NCBI GenBank assembly: GCA_018366495.1
Contig: JAGZHZ010000006.1
Span: 49,925-113,924, forward strand
Direction of reading: 5' to 3'
Length of the DNA stretch: 64,000 nucleotides
Source: Clostridiales bacterium
Lineage (GTDB): Bacteria; Bacillota; Clostridia; Lachnospirales; Lachnospiraceae
Program-made: the position numbers and the translations under genes
Notes under the pieces: model-generated
What the model saw: only the letters and a program-made list of their open reading frames with translations
The model's database searches: none
Told to the model about the DNA's origin: nothing
In this document: one piece after another, positions 52,436 through 62,500 of the stretch
How the letters are laid out: the number at the start of each line of letters is the position of its first letter
How positions within the stretch are numbered: position 1 is the stretch's first letter

Positions 52436-53725
52436 ATGTTACAGCTGTTCATCTCGACTGAAAACATCCTTACCTTTTTTTGGTTACTTTTCTGCGTCTC
52501 TTATACACACCGAAAAATGCTGAAAAAAGACTGGCTGCATCTTTTCCTGTTTACTCTGCTCTATTTCCTGTGTGAGAAAACAGTACGGTATATTCCGCCG
52601 TCATTCTTGAAAATTTGCTATATTATACCCTCTTTACTGATCTTTTTGCTTGGTATTATTTATCTGATCTTATTTTATAAAAAAGATTTTTTAAACTGTT
52701 TTGCCATGCTGATCAGCCAGACCTTATGTCTCATCGCACTGAGAGGAATCGGTTCTATGACAACGGACAGCGTTTATTTTGACATTTTCAGTTTACCTGC
52801 CAGACAGTATCTTTTTTTTATTTTTTACTATGGTGTCTCTCTGTTGTTTTCTTTCTGGTTTCTGAAACATCCTTTAAGATTTCTTTCAGAGCTGCCAGTT
52901 CGAATTATTTGTTTTATGTTTATCTCGCCATTATTTTTATATGTACTTGCAGAAATTTATATCAGCGTATCTTATACAAATCCTACGCTTTCTCTAATAC
53001 CACTGTTTTTCTTTTTACTTTTATTGTTAACGATCACATTTACTTACTATCTTTTTTACACTGTGACAGAGACGTATCACGAGAAGTCACAGTCAGAACT
53101 GATTCAGCAGCGACTGGAACTTCAATTAAGTAATGTGAAGCGTTCCATCGGAATGGTGGAGCAGATCCGGCGCGATAAACATGAGATGAAAAATGTATAT
53201 TTCTACATCCAGTCATTACTCAAGTCAGGAGAGCTGGAGGAGCTGGAACATTTCGTTGACACAAAGCTCATCCCCCGCTATGACAGGCTGGAAGAATTTG
53301 ATACAGGAAATCAATTTCTGGACTACCTTCTGACTCAAAAAGTAAATGAGGCGCGTGATCTCTCAATCCAAACATATGCTGATATTTTGATTCCGTCCAA
53401 TCTGCCTATTGAATCTTCCGATCTTTCGGGACTGATGCTGAATTTGCTCGACAATGCGATTGACGCCAGCAGAAAAGAGCCATCCAGTAAAGATATCCAT
53501 ATTATTATGCGTGTCGTAAAATCATATCTCTCAATTCAGGTAAAAAATAAAGTTTCCGAAGATGTGCTGAAAAAAAATCCTCAGCTGAAAACATCGAAAG
53601 ATTCTGCTGAAAAGCATGGATACGGTCTGAAAATTGTCCGTTCTATCGTTCAAAAATACAATGGTATCCTCGATATTCATATGCAGGCAGGTTATTTCTG
53701 CGTCAATGTATTATTAGAAATATAA
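52436..53725 (+). CDS. GHKL-type sensor histidine kinase
   Basis: About 429 residues from the ATG at 52436, with GAGGTGA 5 bases upstream; an earlier GTG at 52427 is inside that site. Six hydrophobic segments occupy residues 1-205, forming an AgrC-like membrane sensor. A coiled coil (ESQSELIQQRLELQLSNVKRS) leads to the His box IRRDKHEMKN. The ATPase domain follows with LMLNLLDNAIDASRKE and KHGYGLKIVRSIVQKYNG. A canonical DxGxG box is not obvious. This architecture senses peptides in Agr systems, but no AgrB or AgrD gene is seen nearby. Confidence 0.9.
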   Translation: MLQLFISTENILTFFWLLFCVSYTHRKMLKKDWLHLFLFTLLYFLCEKTVRYIPPSFLKICYIIPSLLIFLLGIIYLILFYKKDFLNCFAMLISQTLCLIALRGIGSMTTDSVYFDIFSLPARQYLFFIFYYGVSLLFSFWFLKHPLRFLSELPVRIICFMFISPLFLYVLAEIYISVSYTNPTLSLIPLFFFLLLLLTITFTYYLFYTVTETYHEKSQSELIQQRLELQLSNVKRSIGMVEQIRRDKHEMKNVYFYIQSLLKSGELEELEHFVDTKLIPRYDRLEEFDTGNQFLDYLLTQKVNEARDLSIQTYADILIPSNLPIESSDLSGLMLNLLDNAIDASRKEPSSKDIHIIMRVVKSYLSIQVKNKVSEDVLKKNPQLKTSKDSAEKHGYGLKIVRSIVQKYNGILDIHMQAGYFCVNVLLEI

Positions 53726-53777
53726 AAAATGCGGTTGACACAAAAAAACTACAAGTATATACTATTAAGCAAAAGCA

Positions 53778-53820
53778 AAGGCGCTTTCAGTATTCCCACT
53801 GGAAGTGCCTTCATTTTTTT
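53778..53820 (+). terminator. Terminator after the GHKL kinase gene
   Basis: AAGGCGCTTTCAGT (53778-53791) pairs with ACTGGAAGTGCCTT (53798-53811) with two mismatches around a 6-base loop, followed by seven T. Confidence 0.88.
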
Positions 53821-53846
53821 ATTTCTTGATTTAGGGAGGTTTTTTT

Positions 53847-54842
53847 ATGTACACTGCATCTGAAAAACGATATGAAACGATGGAATATCATCGCTGTGGA
53901 AACAGTGGTTTGCTGCTTCCTGCTCTCTCTCTCGGGCTCTGGCACAATTTCGGTGACACTTCTTCTTTTGAAAACATGAAACAGCTTTGTTTCACTGCTT
54001 TTGACAATGGAATCACGCATTTTGATCTTGCCAACAATTACGGTCCCAATCCGGGCAGCGCCGAAAAAAATCTGGGACGCATTTTAAAAGAACATTTCAG
54101 ACCGTATCGCGATGAACTGATTATCAGCACAAAAGCCGGATATGAAATGTGGGACGGACCTTACGGCAACTGGGGCAGCCGCAAGTATCTGCTCGCCAGC
54201 CTCGATCAAAGTCTGACAAGAATGGGCCTGGACTATGTGGATATCTTTTATCACCATCGAATGGATCCTGACACTCCTCTGGAGGAGACGATGGGCGCTC
54301 TCGATCAGGCCGTCAAAAGCGGAAAGGCTCTGTATGCCGGACTTTCCAACTACGACGGCGAGACAATGGAAAAAGCAGCACAGATCTTAAAAGAACTGCA
54401 CTGCCCATTTATCATCAATCAAAACCGTTATTCTATTTTTGACCGCACGATCGAGAAGAATGGTCTGAAACATTCTTCCTCCAAGATCCAAAAAGGTATA
54501 ATCGCCTTCAGTCCTCTTGCCCAAGGCACATTAAGTGACCGCTATTTAAATGGCATTCCACAGGACAGCCGCATCCGCACAGACGGACGCTTTCTGAAAG
54601 AAGAGATCCTGACACCGCATAAGCTGGAACAGATACGCGCTCTCAACGATCTTGCTCAGCAGCGTGGTCAGACGCTGGCAGAAATGGCGCTTGCGTGGGT
54701 TTTAAAAGACGGCATTGTCACAAGCGTGCTGATCGGAGCTTCCAGACCATCCCAAATTTTAGACAATATCAAAGCAATTGAAAATACTTCCTTTACGCAG
54801 GAAGAACTCAATCTGATTGATTCCATCAGCCTGTCTGCCTGA
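53847..54842 (+). CDS. Aldo/keto reductase
   Basis: 331 residues, AKR14/YghZ-like. The NADPH-dependent barrel shows MEYHRCGNSGLLLPALSLGLWHNFG and the catalytic tetrad: Asp in HFDLANNYGP, Tyr in the same segment, Lys in STKAGYEMW, and His in FYHHRMD. The cofactor-binding SPLAQG and VLIGASRPSQ segments follow. YghZ-type enzymes reduce L-glyceraldehyde 3-phosphate and methylglyoxal. GGGAGGTTTTTTT precedes the ATG. It follows the kinase terminator closely and has no obvious promoter of its own. Confidence 0.93.
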   Translation: MYTASEKRYETMEYHRCGNSGLLLPALSLGLWHNFGDTSSFENMKQLCFTAFDNGITHFDLANNYGPNPGSAEKNLGRILKEHFRPYRDELIISTKAGYEMWDGPYGNWGSRKYLLASLDQSLTRMGLDYVDIFYHHRMDPDTPLEETMGALDQAVKSGKALYAGLSNYDGETMEKAAQILKELHCPFIINQNRYSIFDRTIEKNGLKHSSSKIQKGIIAFSPLAQGTLSDRYLNGIPQDSRIRTDGRFLKEEILTPHKLEQIRALNDLAQQRGQTLAEMALAWVLKDGIVTSVLIGASRPSQILDNIKAIENTSFTQEELNLIDSISLSA

Positions 54843-55026
54843 CCGTTTAGTCATTGGTGAGCCTCCACTTTTTGTGCTGCGGAGCGAAAAGCGCGCTTAC
54901 TGTATCCAGATAAGTTTGTGCTGCGCTTTGTCGGATCATTACCGACTACGCTGCACAAGCTCCTGACTTTAGTCAAAAGGAGTTAACTATATTAATAGAT
55001 CTCTGCATTCATCTTACTTTTCTGTA
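54843..55026. repeat. Structured intergenic element between aldo/keto reductase gene and nagA
   Basis: Non-coding DNA between convergent genes, with nested inverted repeats. TTGTGCTGC with GCTGCACAA arms enclose TGTCGG/CCGAC (54916-54958). A second hairpin, CTCCT-GACT-TT-AGTC-AGGAG type, is at 54960-54982. A partial copy of the GTGCTGCG segment recurs at about 54874-54881. T runs are lacking, so these are not ordinary terminators. Composition differs from neighbours (richer in GC and CpG-like GCG), suggesting a repeat element. Confidence 0.55.
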
Positions 55027-56190
55027 TTATCTTATTTTTCTTCCGTCCTTTAAGACTGCCTGAATCTCTAATTCGTCGTTCATCAATACAATATCTGCCT
55101 TTTTTCCCGGCGCAATGGAGCCATACTTATCATATTCTCCCAGACTCTTTGCCGGATTCATCGTCGCACACGCGACAGCTGTCTCCAGAGGAATTCCCAT
55201 TTTCTTTACCGCTGTCTTCATACAATCAAACAAGTTTGTCACAGATCCGGCAAGCGCGCCGTCTGATACAAGCGTAGCATGTTTGCCCGAGACATTGACC
55301 TCTAATCCGCCAAGCGTATATGTTCCATCTCCCATTCCGGTTGCACGCATACTGTCGCTGATCAGAATCATTCTGTCTTCACCTAACATTTTAAAAGTAG
55401 AACGCACCACTGCCGGATGAATATGGACTCCATCGCAGATCAATTCTGCCATCACATGAGGACTGTCTGCCACAGCGCCCACAACACCCGGATCACGATG
55501 AGTGAAAGCTGACATCGCATTATACAGATGGACAGCATGGCTGGCGCCATGGTCAAATGCCTCTTTTGCTTTTTCATAATTTGAATTTGTATGAGCCAGT
55601 GATACATGAACTTCTTTCTTTACATTTTCAATAAACGGAACTGCGTTATTCTCCTCCGGCGCCACTGCGATATACTTCACAAGACCGTCTGCTGCCTTCT
55701 GAAATCTGTGATAGATCTCTTCTGAACACGGAATAATATTTCTTTCATCCTGCGCGCCTTTTTTTACTTTGCTGATAAATGGTCCTTCCATGTTGACGCC
55801 AATCAGATCACTGCCATTGTTCTTTGTTGTCTCCTGCCATTTTTTATACGCCGCCCCAACGGCAAGAATATCTTCCAGCTGACTGACAGGAAGTGTCATC
55901 GTTGCCGGACAGATTGCTGTGACACCGACAGACGCCTCATACTGTGCGATTGCTTCAAGCGCTTCCATTGTACCGTCACAAAAATCATATCCTTTGCATC
56001 CGTGGAAATGGAGATCAATCAGTCCAGGTATCGCATAGTTTCCTTTTCCATCTAAAATTTCTTCCTGTGACGCCGTATCGACGTGCGCATTTTCATCCAG
56101 TACAGCCTCTATCTGCCCATCTTTTATCACAATCATCCCAGGAACAAATTTCTTTTCCTCTGTGTAAATATTTACATTCTTGATAAGCAT
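55027..56190 (-). CDS. nagA: N-acetylglucosamine-6-phosphate deacetylase
   Basis: 387 residues of the amidohydrolase fold. Metal and substrate motifs: DLHFHGCKGYDFCDG, NMEGPFIS (metal Glu), VSLAHTN, HLYNAMSAFTHRDPGVVG, CDGVHIHP, and the catalytic Asp in LISDSMRATG. It converts GlcNAc-6-phosphate to glucosamine-6-phosphate, feeding NagB. It follows nagB by 32 bases with GGAGAAAACT before the ATG. Confidence 0.96.
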   Translation of the reverse strand: MLIKNVNIYTEEKKFVPGMIVIKDGQIEAVLDENAHVDTASQEEILDGKGNYAIPGLIDLHFHGCKGYDFCDGTMEALEAIAQYEASVGVTAICPATMTLPVSQLEDILAVGAAYKKWQETTKNNGSDLIGVNMEGPFISKVKKGAQDERNIIPCSEEIYHRFQKAADGLVKYIAVAPEENNAVPFIENVKKEVHVSLAHTNSNYEKAKEAFDHGASHAVHLYNAMSAFTHRDPGVVGAVADSPHVMAELICDGVHIHPAVVRSTFKMLGEDRMILISDSMRATGMGDGTYTLGGLEVNVSGKHATLVSDGALAGSVTNLFDCMKTAVKKMGIPLETAVACATMNPAKSLGEYDKYGSIAPGKKADIVLMNDELEIQAVLKDGRKIR

Positions 56191-56222
56191 AGTTTTCTCC
56201 GTTTCTGTTCAAATATGGTATC

Positions 56223-56948
56223 CTATCTCGGAATTTTCGACATTGCCGCCTCATCGCCGATCAGTGTCACATCGCTGTGCATCTGAAGAATAGAAGCAGG
56301 GACATGCGGTGTAACAGGTCCAAAGAAAGCATCTCTTACAATATCCGCTTTGTCTGCTCCGCTCACAACAACTAAAATCTTCTTTGCACGCATGATTGTC
56401 TGGATTCCCATCGTATACGCTTTTTTCGGAACATCATCTGCTGAAGCAAAAAAACGTTTGTTGGCCTCAATCGTACTTGGCTGTAAATCAACGCAGTGCG
56501 TCTCTTTTTCAAACGCCTCTGCCGGCTCGTTAAAACCGATATGTCCATTATGCCCAAGTCCCAGAAGCTGAAGATCCACACCTCCGAGAGACTGAATCAA
56601 TTCCTCATATCTCTTACATTCTTTTTCTGCATCTTCCTTCATTCCATCCGGCAGATAAGATGCTTTCATATTCACATGCTGGAATAAATGCTTGCGCATA
56701 AAATAATCATAGCTCTGATCATTCTCCTTCGGCAGTCCTTTGTACTCGTCCAGATTGACAGAAGTCACATCTGAAAAGTCCAGATCCCCTGCCTGATACC
56801 GCTTTACAAGTTCCTCATATGTTCCGATCGGTGTGGAACCTGTAGCAAGCCCCAAAACACAGTTTGGTTTTACAATCACCTGCGCTGCAATGATATTTGC
56901 AGCTTTTCTGCTCATTTCATTATAGTCTTTTGCTATAAATATTTTCAT
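56223..56948 (-). CDS. nagB: Glucosamine-6-phosphate deaminase
   Basis: 241 residues. Converts glucosamine-6-phosphate to fructose-6-phosphate and ammonia. Motifs: LGLATGSTPIGTYEEL, SVNLDEYKGLP, LLGLGHNGHIGFNEPA and KADIVRDAFFGPV. The C-terminal allosteric extension of longer enzymes is absent, as in other Gram-positive forms. GAAGGGAGAAAAATC precedes the ATG. First gene of nagBA. Confidence 0.97.
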   Translation of the reverse strand: MKIFIAKDYNEMSRKAANIIAAQVIVKPNCVLGLATGSTPIGTYEELVKRYQAGDLDFSDVTSVNLDEYKGLPKENDQSYDYFMRKHLFQHVNMKASYLPDGMKEDAEKECKRYEELIQSLGGVDLQLLGLGHNGHIGFNEPAEAFEKETHCVDLQPSTIEANKRFFASADDVPKKAYTMGIQTIMRAKKILVVVSGADKADIVRDAFFGPVTPHVPASILQMHSDVTLIGDEAAMSKIPR

Positions 56949-57391
56949 GATTTTTCTCCCTTCTCTTTGCTGTCATACAGCTTTGACCCATTTCTTATTT
57001 TTCACTGGAATGCCTAGAATTTCAGATCTATTTTATCATATTTACTCCAGAAATCACAGCATGTTCCAAAATTTATTTCTGCTGAATTATCTGCACATTT
57101 TCTAAAAATGCGCTATTCTCTTCTCATGCAAAAATCTGCTTGTATATTATCAATAATATCGAAGATAGTATTCATAACATCTATTGTTTCCTATATCTAT
57201 AGACTTAATAGACTCTTCTGCTTCAGTCATGATATTATTATGCCATCTATTATTGTCTGTACCATCCGCAGAAGACTTTTATCCGCCATCACAGAAATAT
57301 GATTACAATCTATTTTATTGTTTTTACTTTATGATATAGTTTGAAAAATAGTTCTGTTTTTATCACATATCTAATCAGGAGGAACAAAAAA
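56949..57391. other. AT-rich divergent intergenic region, nagB / thioredoxin-domain gene
   Basis: About 440 bases. It presumably carries promoters for nagB (TAAAAT-like -10 near 57035, minus) and for the plus-strand gene, but no strong -35/-10 pair is clear. A CAGAAAT/ATTTCTG inverted repeat lies near 57050-57085. Short frames here have no ribosome sites or recognisable sequence. I see no supported gene. Confidence 0.55.
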
Positions 57392-59368
57392 ATGAAAAAT
57401 CATCTAAAAAATCAGGCAAGCCCCTATTTGATTCAGCACGCTGACAATCCCGTCGACTGGTATCCATGGGGAGACGAAGCTTTCCAAAAAGCAAAATCAG
57501 AAAATAAACCTGTCTTTCTCAGCATTGGATACAGTACCTGCCACTGGTGCCATGTCATGGCACATGAAAGTTTTGAAAATCCAGAAATCGCCGAAATCTT
57601 GAACACACACTTCGTATCGGTCAAAGTGGATAAAGAAGAGCGTCCTGACATTGACGCCATCTATATGACATTCTGCCAGGCTTTCACCGGAAGCGGCGGC
57701 TGGCCCTGCAGCATCTTTATGACGCCAGATAAAAAACCATTTTTCGCTGGAACGTATTTTCCTCCCAAGAGTCAATACAGAACAATCGGATTGCCAGATC
57801 TTCTTCTCACCATTGCCAGAGAATGGGAAACAAACCGTACAAAACTGCTGCGCTCTGCCCAGACACTGGAGAGCAGACTGAAAGCTATGCAAGACGCAGA
57901 GCAGACGTTTCACTCCGATTATATCTCCCCTGAAAAATCGGACGCTCTGTTTGGCGATGCCTTCTCCTTTTATCTTCAAAACTTTGACTCAAAATATGGA
58001 GGATTTGGAAAAGCTCCAAAATTCCCCACTCCTCACAATCTCTTATTTCTACTGCACCGCTATGAGATCATAAAAGACCGACAGGCGCTTGAAATAGTAG
58101 AAAAAACATTGATGCAGATGTACCGTGGCGGTCTGTTTGACCACATTGGTTTCGGATTTTCCCGATATTCCACAGACCCTTATTTCCTCGTCCCGCACTT
58201 TGAAAAGATGCTGTATGATAATGCGCTTCTTATTTTTGCATATGCCAGAGCTTTTGCTGTCACAAAAAAGTCTGTCTATAAAGAGATTGCTGAAAAAACA
58301 GCAGACTATATTCTGCGTGAGATGACACATCCGGAAGGAGGTTTTTTCTCTGCTCAGGATGCAGACAGTGAGGGAATAGAAGGAAAATATTACCTCTTTT
58401 CCCACCAAGAAATCATTGACGTGCTGGGAGAACAGGCTGGAGAATCCTTCTGCCGCCAGTATGATATTTCAAAACAAGGAAACTTTGAAGGAAAAAATAT
58501 CCCTAACCTGCTTTATGCAAAATATTTTTCCGCTCCCCAGTCAGATCTTTCCAAACTGTACGAGTACCGCCGAAGCCGAATGGCGCTTCACCTCGACGAT
58601 AAAATCCTGACGTCGTGGAATGGACTGATGATTGCGGCGCTTGCCTTCTTGTCAAAAGTTACAGGGGAAGAACAATATTTTCTCGCCGCAAAGCGAGCCA
58701 GCGCCTTTATCGAAAAAAATCTTTTGGATGATGGTGATACTTCTGTTTTATATGTGGGTTGCCGAAACGGCATACGGTTTGGCAAAGGCTTTCTCGACGA
58801 TTATGCTTTCTACTGTATGGGATTGATCCATCTATACGACGCCAGTCTCGACACGCATTTTTTAAACCGGGCGCAAGCTCTGCTTGGGGCAACCATTTCT
58901 CAATTCTTTGATTTTCAGAAAGGAGGATTTTATTTTTCCGGTCAGAACAATGAACGGCTGATCCTTACGCCTAAAGAAACGTATGACGGAGCCATGCCAA
59001 GCGGAAATTCTGCAATGTTTTATAATCTTGTAAAAATCGCAAAACTCTCTGGCACTTCTGAGTTTGCAGAAATTTTTCAGAAACAGATGAATTTTCTATC
59101 AGATATGGCTTCCTCCTATCCTTCCGGCTCCAGTTTTTTTCTGTTCGCCCTCTCCCTTTTTCAAGAAGAACCTCAGAAGATCACTGTAGTTTTGTCTGGA
59201 CAAGACTCAAAAAAATCATGCGTTCCTGGTCTGCCACCTGATGCAGAACTTCATGTACTGCATAGTCCAACACCCGAATATCCTCTTGTGAATGGAAAGA
59301 CAACGTATTATGTCTGCCGTAATCACAGCTGCCTGCCGCCTGTCAATCAGCCTCCCTCCGTTTTCTGA
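57392..59368 (+). CDS. Thioredoxin domain-containing protein (DUF255, YyaL/SSP411 family)
   Basis: 658 residues from the ATG at 57392 (MKNHLKNQASPYLIQHADNP) with AGGAGG upstream. The N-terminal ~170 residues form a thioredoxin-like domain with VDWYPWGDEAFQKAK and a CHWC active site (STCHWCHVMAHESF), followed by VDKEERPDID and GGWPCSIFMTP. The remainder is an (alpha/alpha)6 barrel similar to N-acylglucosamine 2-epimerases and cellobiose epimerases (GKAPKFPTPHNLLFL; DHIGFGFSRYSTD; VPHFEKMLYDNA; SWNGLMIAALA). The molecular function of this conserved family is not established. It is divergent from nagBA, but a link to amino-sugar metabolism is only suggestive. Confidence 0.93.
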   Translation: MKNHLKNQASPYLIQHADNPVDWYPWGDEAFQKAKSENKPVFLSIGYSTCHWCHVMAHESFENPEIAEILNTHFVSVKVDKEERPDIDAIYMTFCQAFTGSGGWPCSIFMTPDKKPFFAGTYFPPKSQYRTIGLPDLLLTIAREWETNRTKLLRSAQTLESRLKAMQDAEQTFHSDYISPEKSDALFGDAFSFYLQNFDSKYGGFGKAPKFPTPHNLLFLLHRYEIIKDRQALEIVEKTLMQMYRGGLFDHIGFGFSRYSTDPYFLVPHFEKMLYDNALLIFAYARAFAVTKKSVYKEIAEKTADYILREMTHPEGGFFSAQDADSEGIEGKYYLFSHQEIIDVLGEQAGESFCRQYDISKQGNFEGKNIPNLLYAKYFSAPQSDLSKLYEYRRSRMALHLDDKILTSWNGLMIAALAFLSKVTGEEQYFLAAKRASAFIEKNLLDDGDTSVLYVGCRNGIRFGKGFLDDYAFYCMGLIHLYDASLDTHFLNRAQALLGATISQFFDFQKGGFYFSGQNNERLILTPKETYDGAMPSGNSAMFYNLVKIAKLSGTSEFAEIFQKQMNFLSDMASSYPSGSSFFLFALSLFQEEPQKITVVLSGQDSKKSCVPGLPPDAELHVLHSPTPEYPLVNGKTTYYVCRNHSCLPPVNQPPSVF

Positions 59369-59472
59369 TTCTAAAAAATGGTTTCCTTCCATTTCATTAA
59401 TTAAAATTTTTAAAAATAAAAACGGTTTCCTATCGTTTAAAATCATTTAAAATTGTTATCCAGAAGCAAAAA

Positions 59473-59507
59473 GGGAGAGAATTTCCCAAACTGAGTCACT
59501 CTCTCCC
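59473..59507 (-). terminator. Terminator after the GH101 gene
   Basis: On the minus strand GGGAGAGA (59507-59500) pairs with TCTCTCCC (59480-59473), followed by TTTTT. The convergent YyaL-type gene ends ~105 bases away with only a weak ATGG/CCAT hairpin of its own. Confidence 0.85.
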
Positions 59508-59529
59508 TGTATCAGTTTATGCTATTTGA

Positions 59530-62500
59530 TTATGCTTCTACTCTTTCAATGACAAGGTTGTCCAGTACAAGCTCTTTGTAACCGCCAAAGTTAGCCTGAG
59601 CTGCTTCCGGATCTACGCCCTGCAGATCAGGAGCTGTAGTTGTGGAATAAATACCAATCCAAGTCTGTCCGCTTTCGGATCCTACTACTTCACATTCATA
59701 GTGACCGTCTGCGTCTTTACCCATAGCCATCGGCAGCGGAACTACTTCCTCTGTTCCGTTAAATTCTCCATCGCCTACAACAACTCCGTAGATTCCATCG
59801 CTTCCTGCCTGATAATCAAAGCTTACTTTATAAGTTACGCCCGGCTCAAAACGGAAGTTCTGAGGAATTGTCTGATATGCCAGAGTATCTCTTTCAGTCA
59901 GTCCGTTTATTTTTACAGACCAGTTGCCATCCAGAACATCGTCCATCAGTTTTACATCCCATCCAGCCTGTGTATATGGCTCATGCAGTTCAGAAAGGTG
60001 GATACGGTTGTCTTCTACATCTTCAATACCGCTTACAACAAATGGGTAGATTCCCTGCACGTTTGTCTCAAAATCCTGTTCGAATTTCACAACTTCGCCT
60101 GCTTCGTTGTAAGTCACATTATGAGAATCATTTTCTACTACTCGTACATCATCGAAGTATGTCTCTCCTTCTCCTGCTTCTCTCTCCAGTGTCAGCGTTA
60201 CATTACCTGACTCCGGTGCAGTAAAGAATACATACATCTGCTGGAAGTAACTTGTTCCATCCACTGTTGCACTGCTGTTGCTGTGTGTATATGCTTTTAC
60301 ATAGTTCTTCGCAATGGAGCGAACCGTATAGTTGGATGCTAATACGTTATCGCCTTCTTTTACCGTTACGATTGCTTTGGAATCACTTCTGTTATCAACG
60401 CCAACCAGTACGGCATACTGTTTGCCTGCTTCCAGATCTGTCAGTTCCTGTGTCATAGCAGTTTCACCGGTCAGCTTCATCATTGGATTGCTGTACTGAC
60501 TCTTTGCGATTGTTGCTTCGCCATCGCCTGTCTGCTCCCATGCATCGAAGTTTCCGCTGTTGAATCCTGCGTCTACGATGTGCATACCTTCGCTCCAGGT
60601 AATGTCCATATTTTCTTTCTGGCTCTTATATACCACATATGGAATCTCAGATTCTGCTTCCAGAGTGATCTTTCCGTCAACAACTTCTACCATCTGTTCC
60701 TCAGTCTTGCCAAGATCTGTCAGTTTATAAACTACTACATTTTCCAGTCCAGCCCAGGAATCCGGCAGTTCCCATGTAGTCGTTCCGCCCTGTGTATTCC
60801 AGTGATACAGTTTTTCATCTTCAGAAGCAACCTTTTCTCCAGTCTTAGGATCCCAGTTCCAAGGAAGCAGATAACTTTCTGTTCCTTTCAGGTTGCCCTG
60901 CTGAATATCTTCGTTTGTACGATCTCCTCTGGAAGGCGCTCCCTGAGAAATCACCTTGCCGTTGAGAGTCATGGTTCTGTTTCTGTAACCTTCAGATTCC
61001 GGATCGTTGGATTCTCTCGTGATCACAAGCGTATCACCATCTTCATCTTTCAGAGTGATTTCCATTTCCGGTGTCCAGTTCACTGCATCTCCTACTGTAA
61101 CCGGTTCTCCGTCTACCCATTTCACGATTTCATAATGCTGGATAAATTTCGTTGTCAGATCATGTGTATACAGGTTAGTGATATAGGTATCGTAGTCGTT
61201 TCTTCCCTGCCATCCTTCAAAGTCCTTCATGTTGTAACCGCCAAGCAGTGGCATCACAGCTGCTCCGCCGTATGCCGGATAATCGCCAACCCAGGAGTCT
61301 TTCTGATGGTTGCGCAGGAAACGGATCACTTCACTGTTCTGTCCTTTCTTTTCAAAACCGCCATATGTAAGGTCAGTAGCCCAGTGCTGGAATGTGGAAT
61401 CGTATTCGTTTGCAGATCCCCACTCATTAGCCATACGCCATCCATTATCGTTGATCTCTTTGGATAACTTACGGGTCTGCCAAGAGTCATCCGTTCCACC
61501 AGTACGGTTGCCCCAGATATCTACATAGACAAAGTCCAGATTCTGTCCTACCAGTTCTTCCAGAGCGTCAAATCTTGCCTCTCTTTCTCCGGTTGCCAGA
61601 TCATAGATACTGTCCAGACCGATACCCTGATCGATCCAGTTCCATCCATAACGCAGAGTTCCGTCTTCCAGACGACGAACATTGTCATCCTTGAATGCTT
61701 TTGCTTCCGGATACATTTCACCTGCATTTACATGAATACCAAATCTTGCGCCATACTCCGCGCCTTTTTCCATCAGGATATTCATTTCTTCTGCGCCGCC
61801 GATTCTCTGTCCGATGTCAGCATAATCCGGATGTGCAGAATCATGTCCTTCATTTGCGTAGCCTTTCAGCAGTACGGACTGTCCCAGTCCATCTGTATGC
61901 ATGGCAACGCGTTTTACATTGTCAAGCGTTGTCAGGAACGGGTTCTGTGCATGTCCGCCAAAGTTCATGGCAATACGATATGCAACAAGTTCAGGTACCT
62001 CTTCGCTCTTGTACGGGTTGTTCATAATCTCGCGGAATGCAATAGCGCCATCCTGCCAGTCAATCTGTTCATCTTCGTTTCTATCACCAGTGATGATAAC
62101 CTTAGTCTGAGGCATTTCGGTCTCTTCTACCATGTAGCTTCTGCCGTGGGAATCTGTCACGATTCTGTGGTAGTACCACTGGCTGCTGGAAAGACCTAAG
62201 GAAGTTCCCTCATCTGTGCTTTCAGCCGCAGCTGTCACACGGTAGTTATGGGATCCTCCATGAACTTCTTTCGCATTAATATCGCATCCGTCATTCTCAG
62301 AGTTGCTCCAAAGCCCTGCACTCATTTCATCATTGGAAACAAACGCATAAAGATAGCTCTTGTTCAGATCTGTGCTCTCTTCCAGCTCTACATACTCGTC
62401 GCCGCTGACCGTTGTATTGGAAGACATCACAGCGCCTTTTAAATTTGCGTCGTTCTGATCGGTATTTACCGATACCAGATTGTGGTTAGGAATCTCCACT

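Noticed and set aside
57108..57302. Short plus-strand frame upstream of the thioredoxin-domain gene
   Set aside because: No ribosome site, no family resemblance, AT-rich intergenic composition.
60580..61467. 295-codon open frame on the plus strand
   Set aside because: Antisense to the GH101 gene; composition (many Cys, Phe, His) is typical of a reverse-strand shadow.
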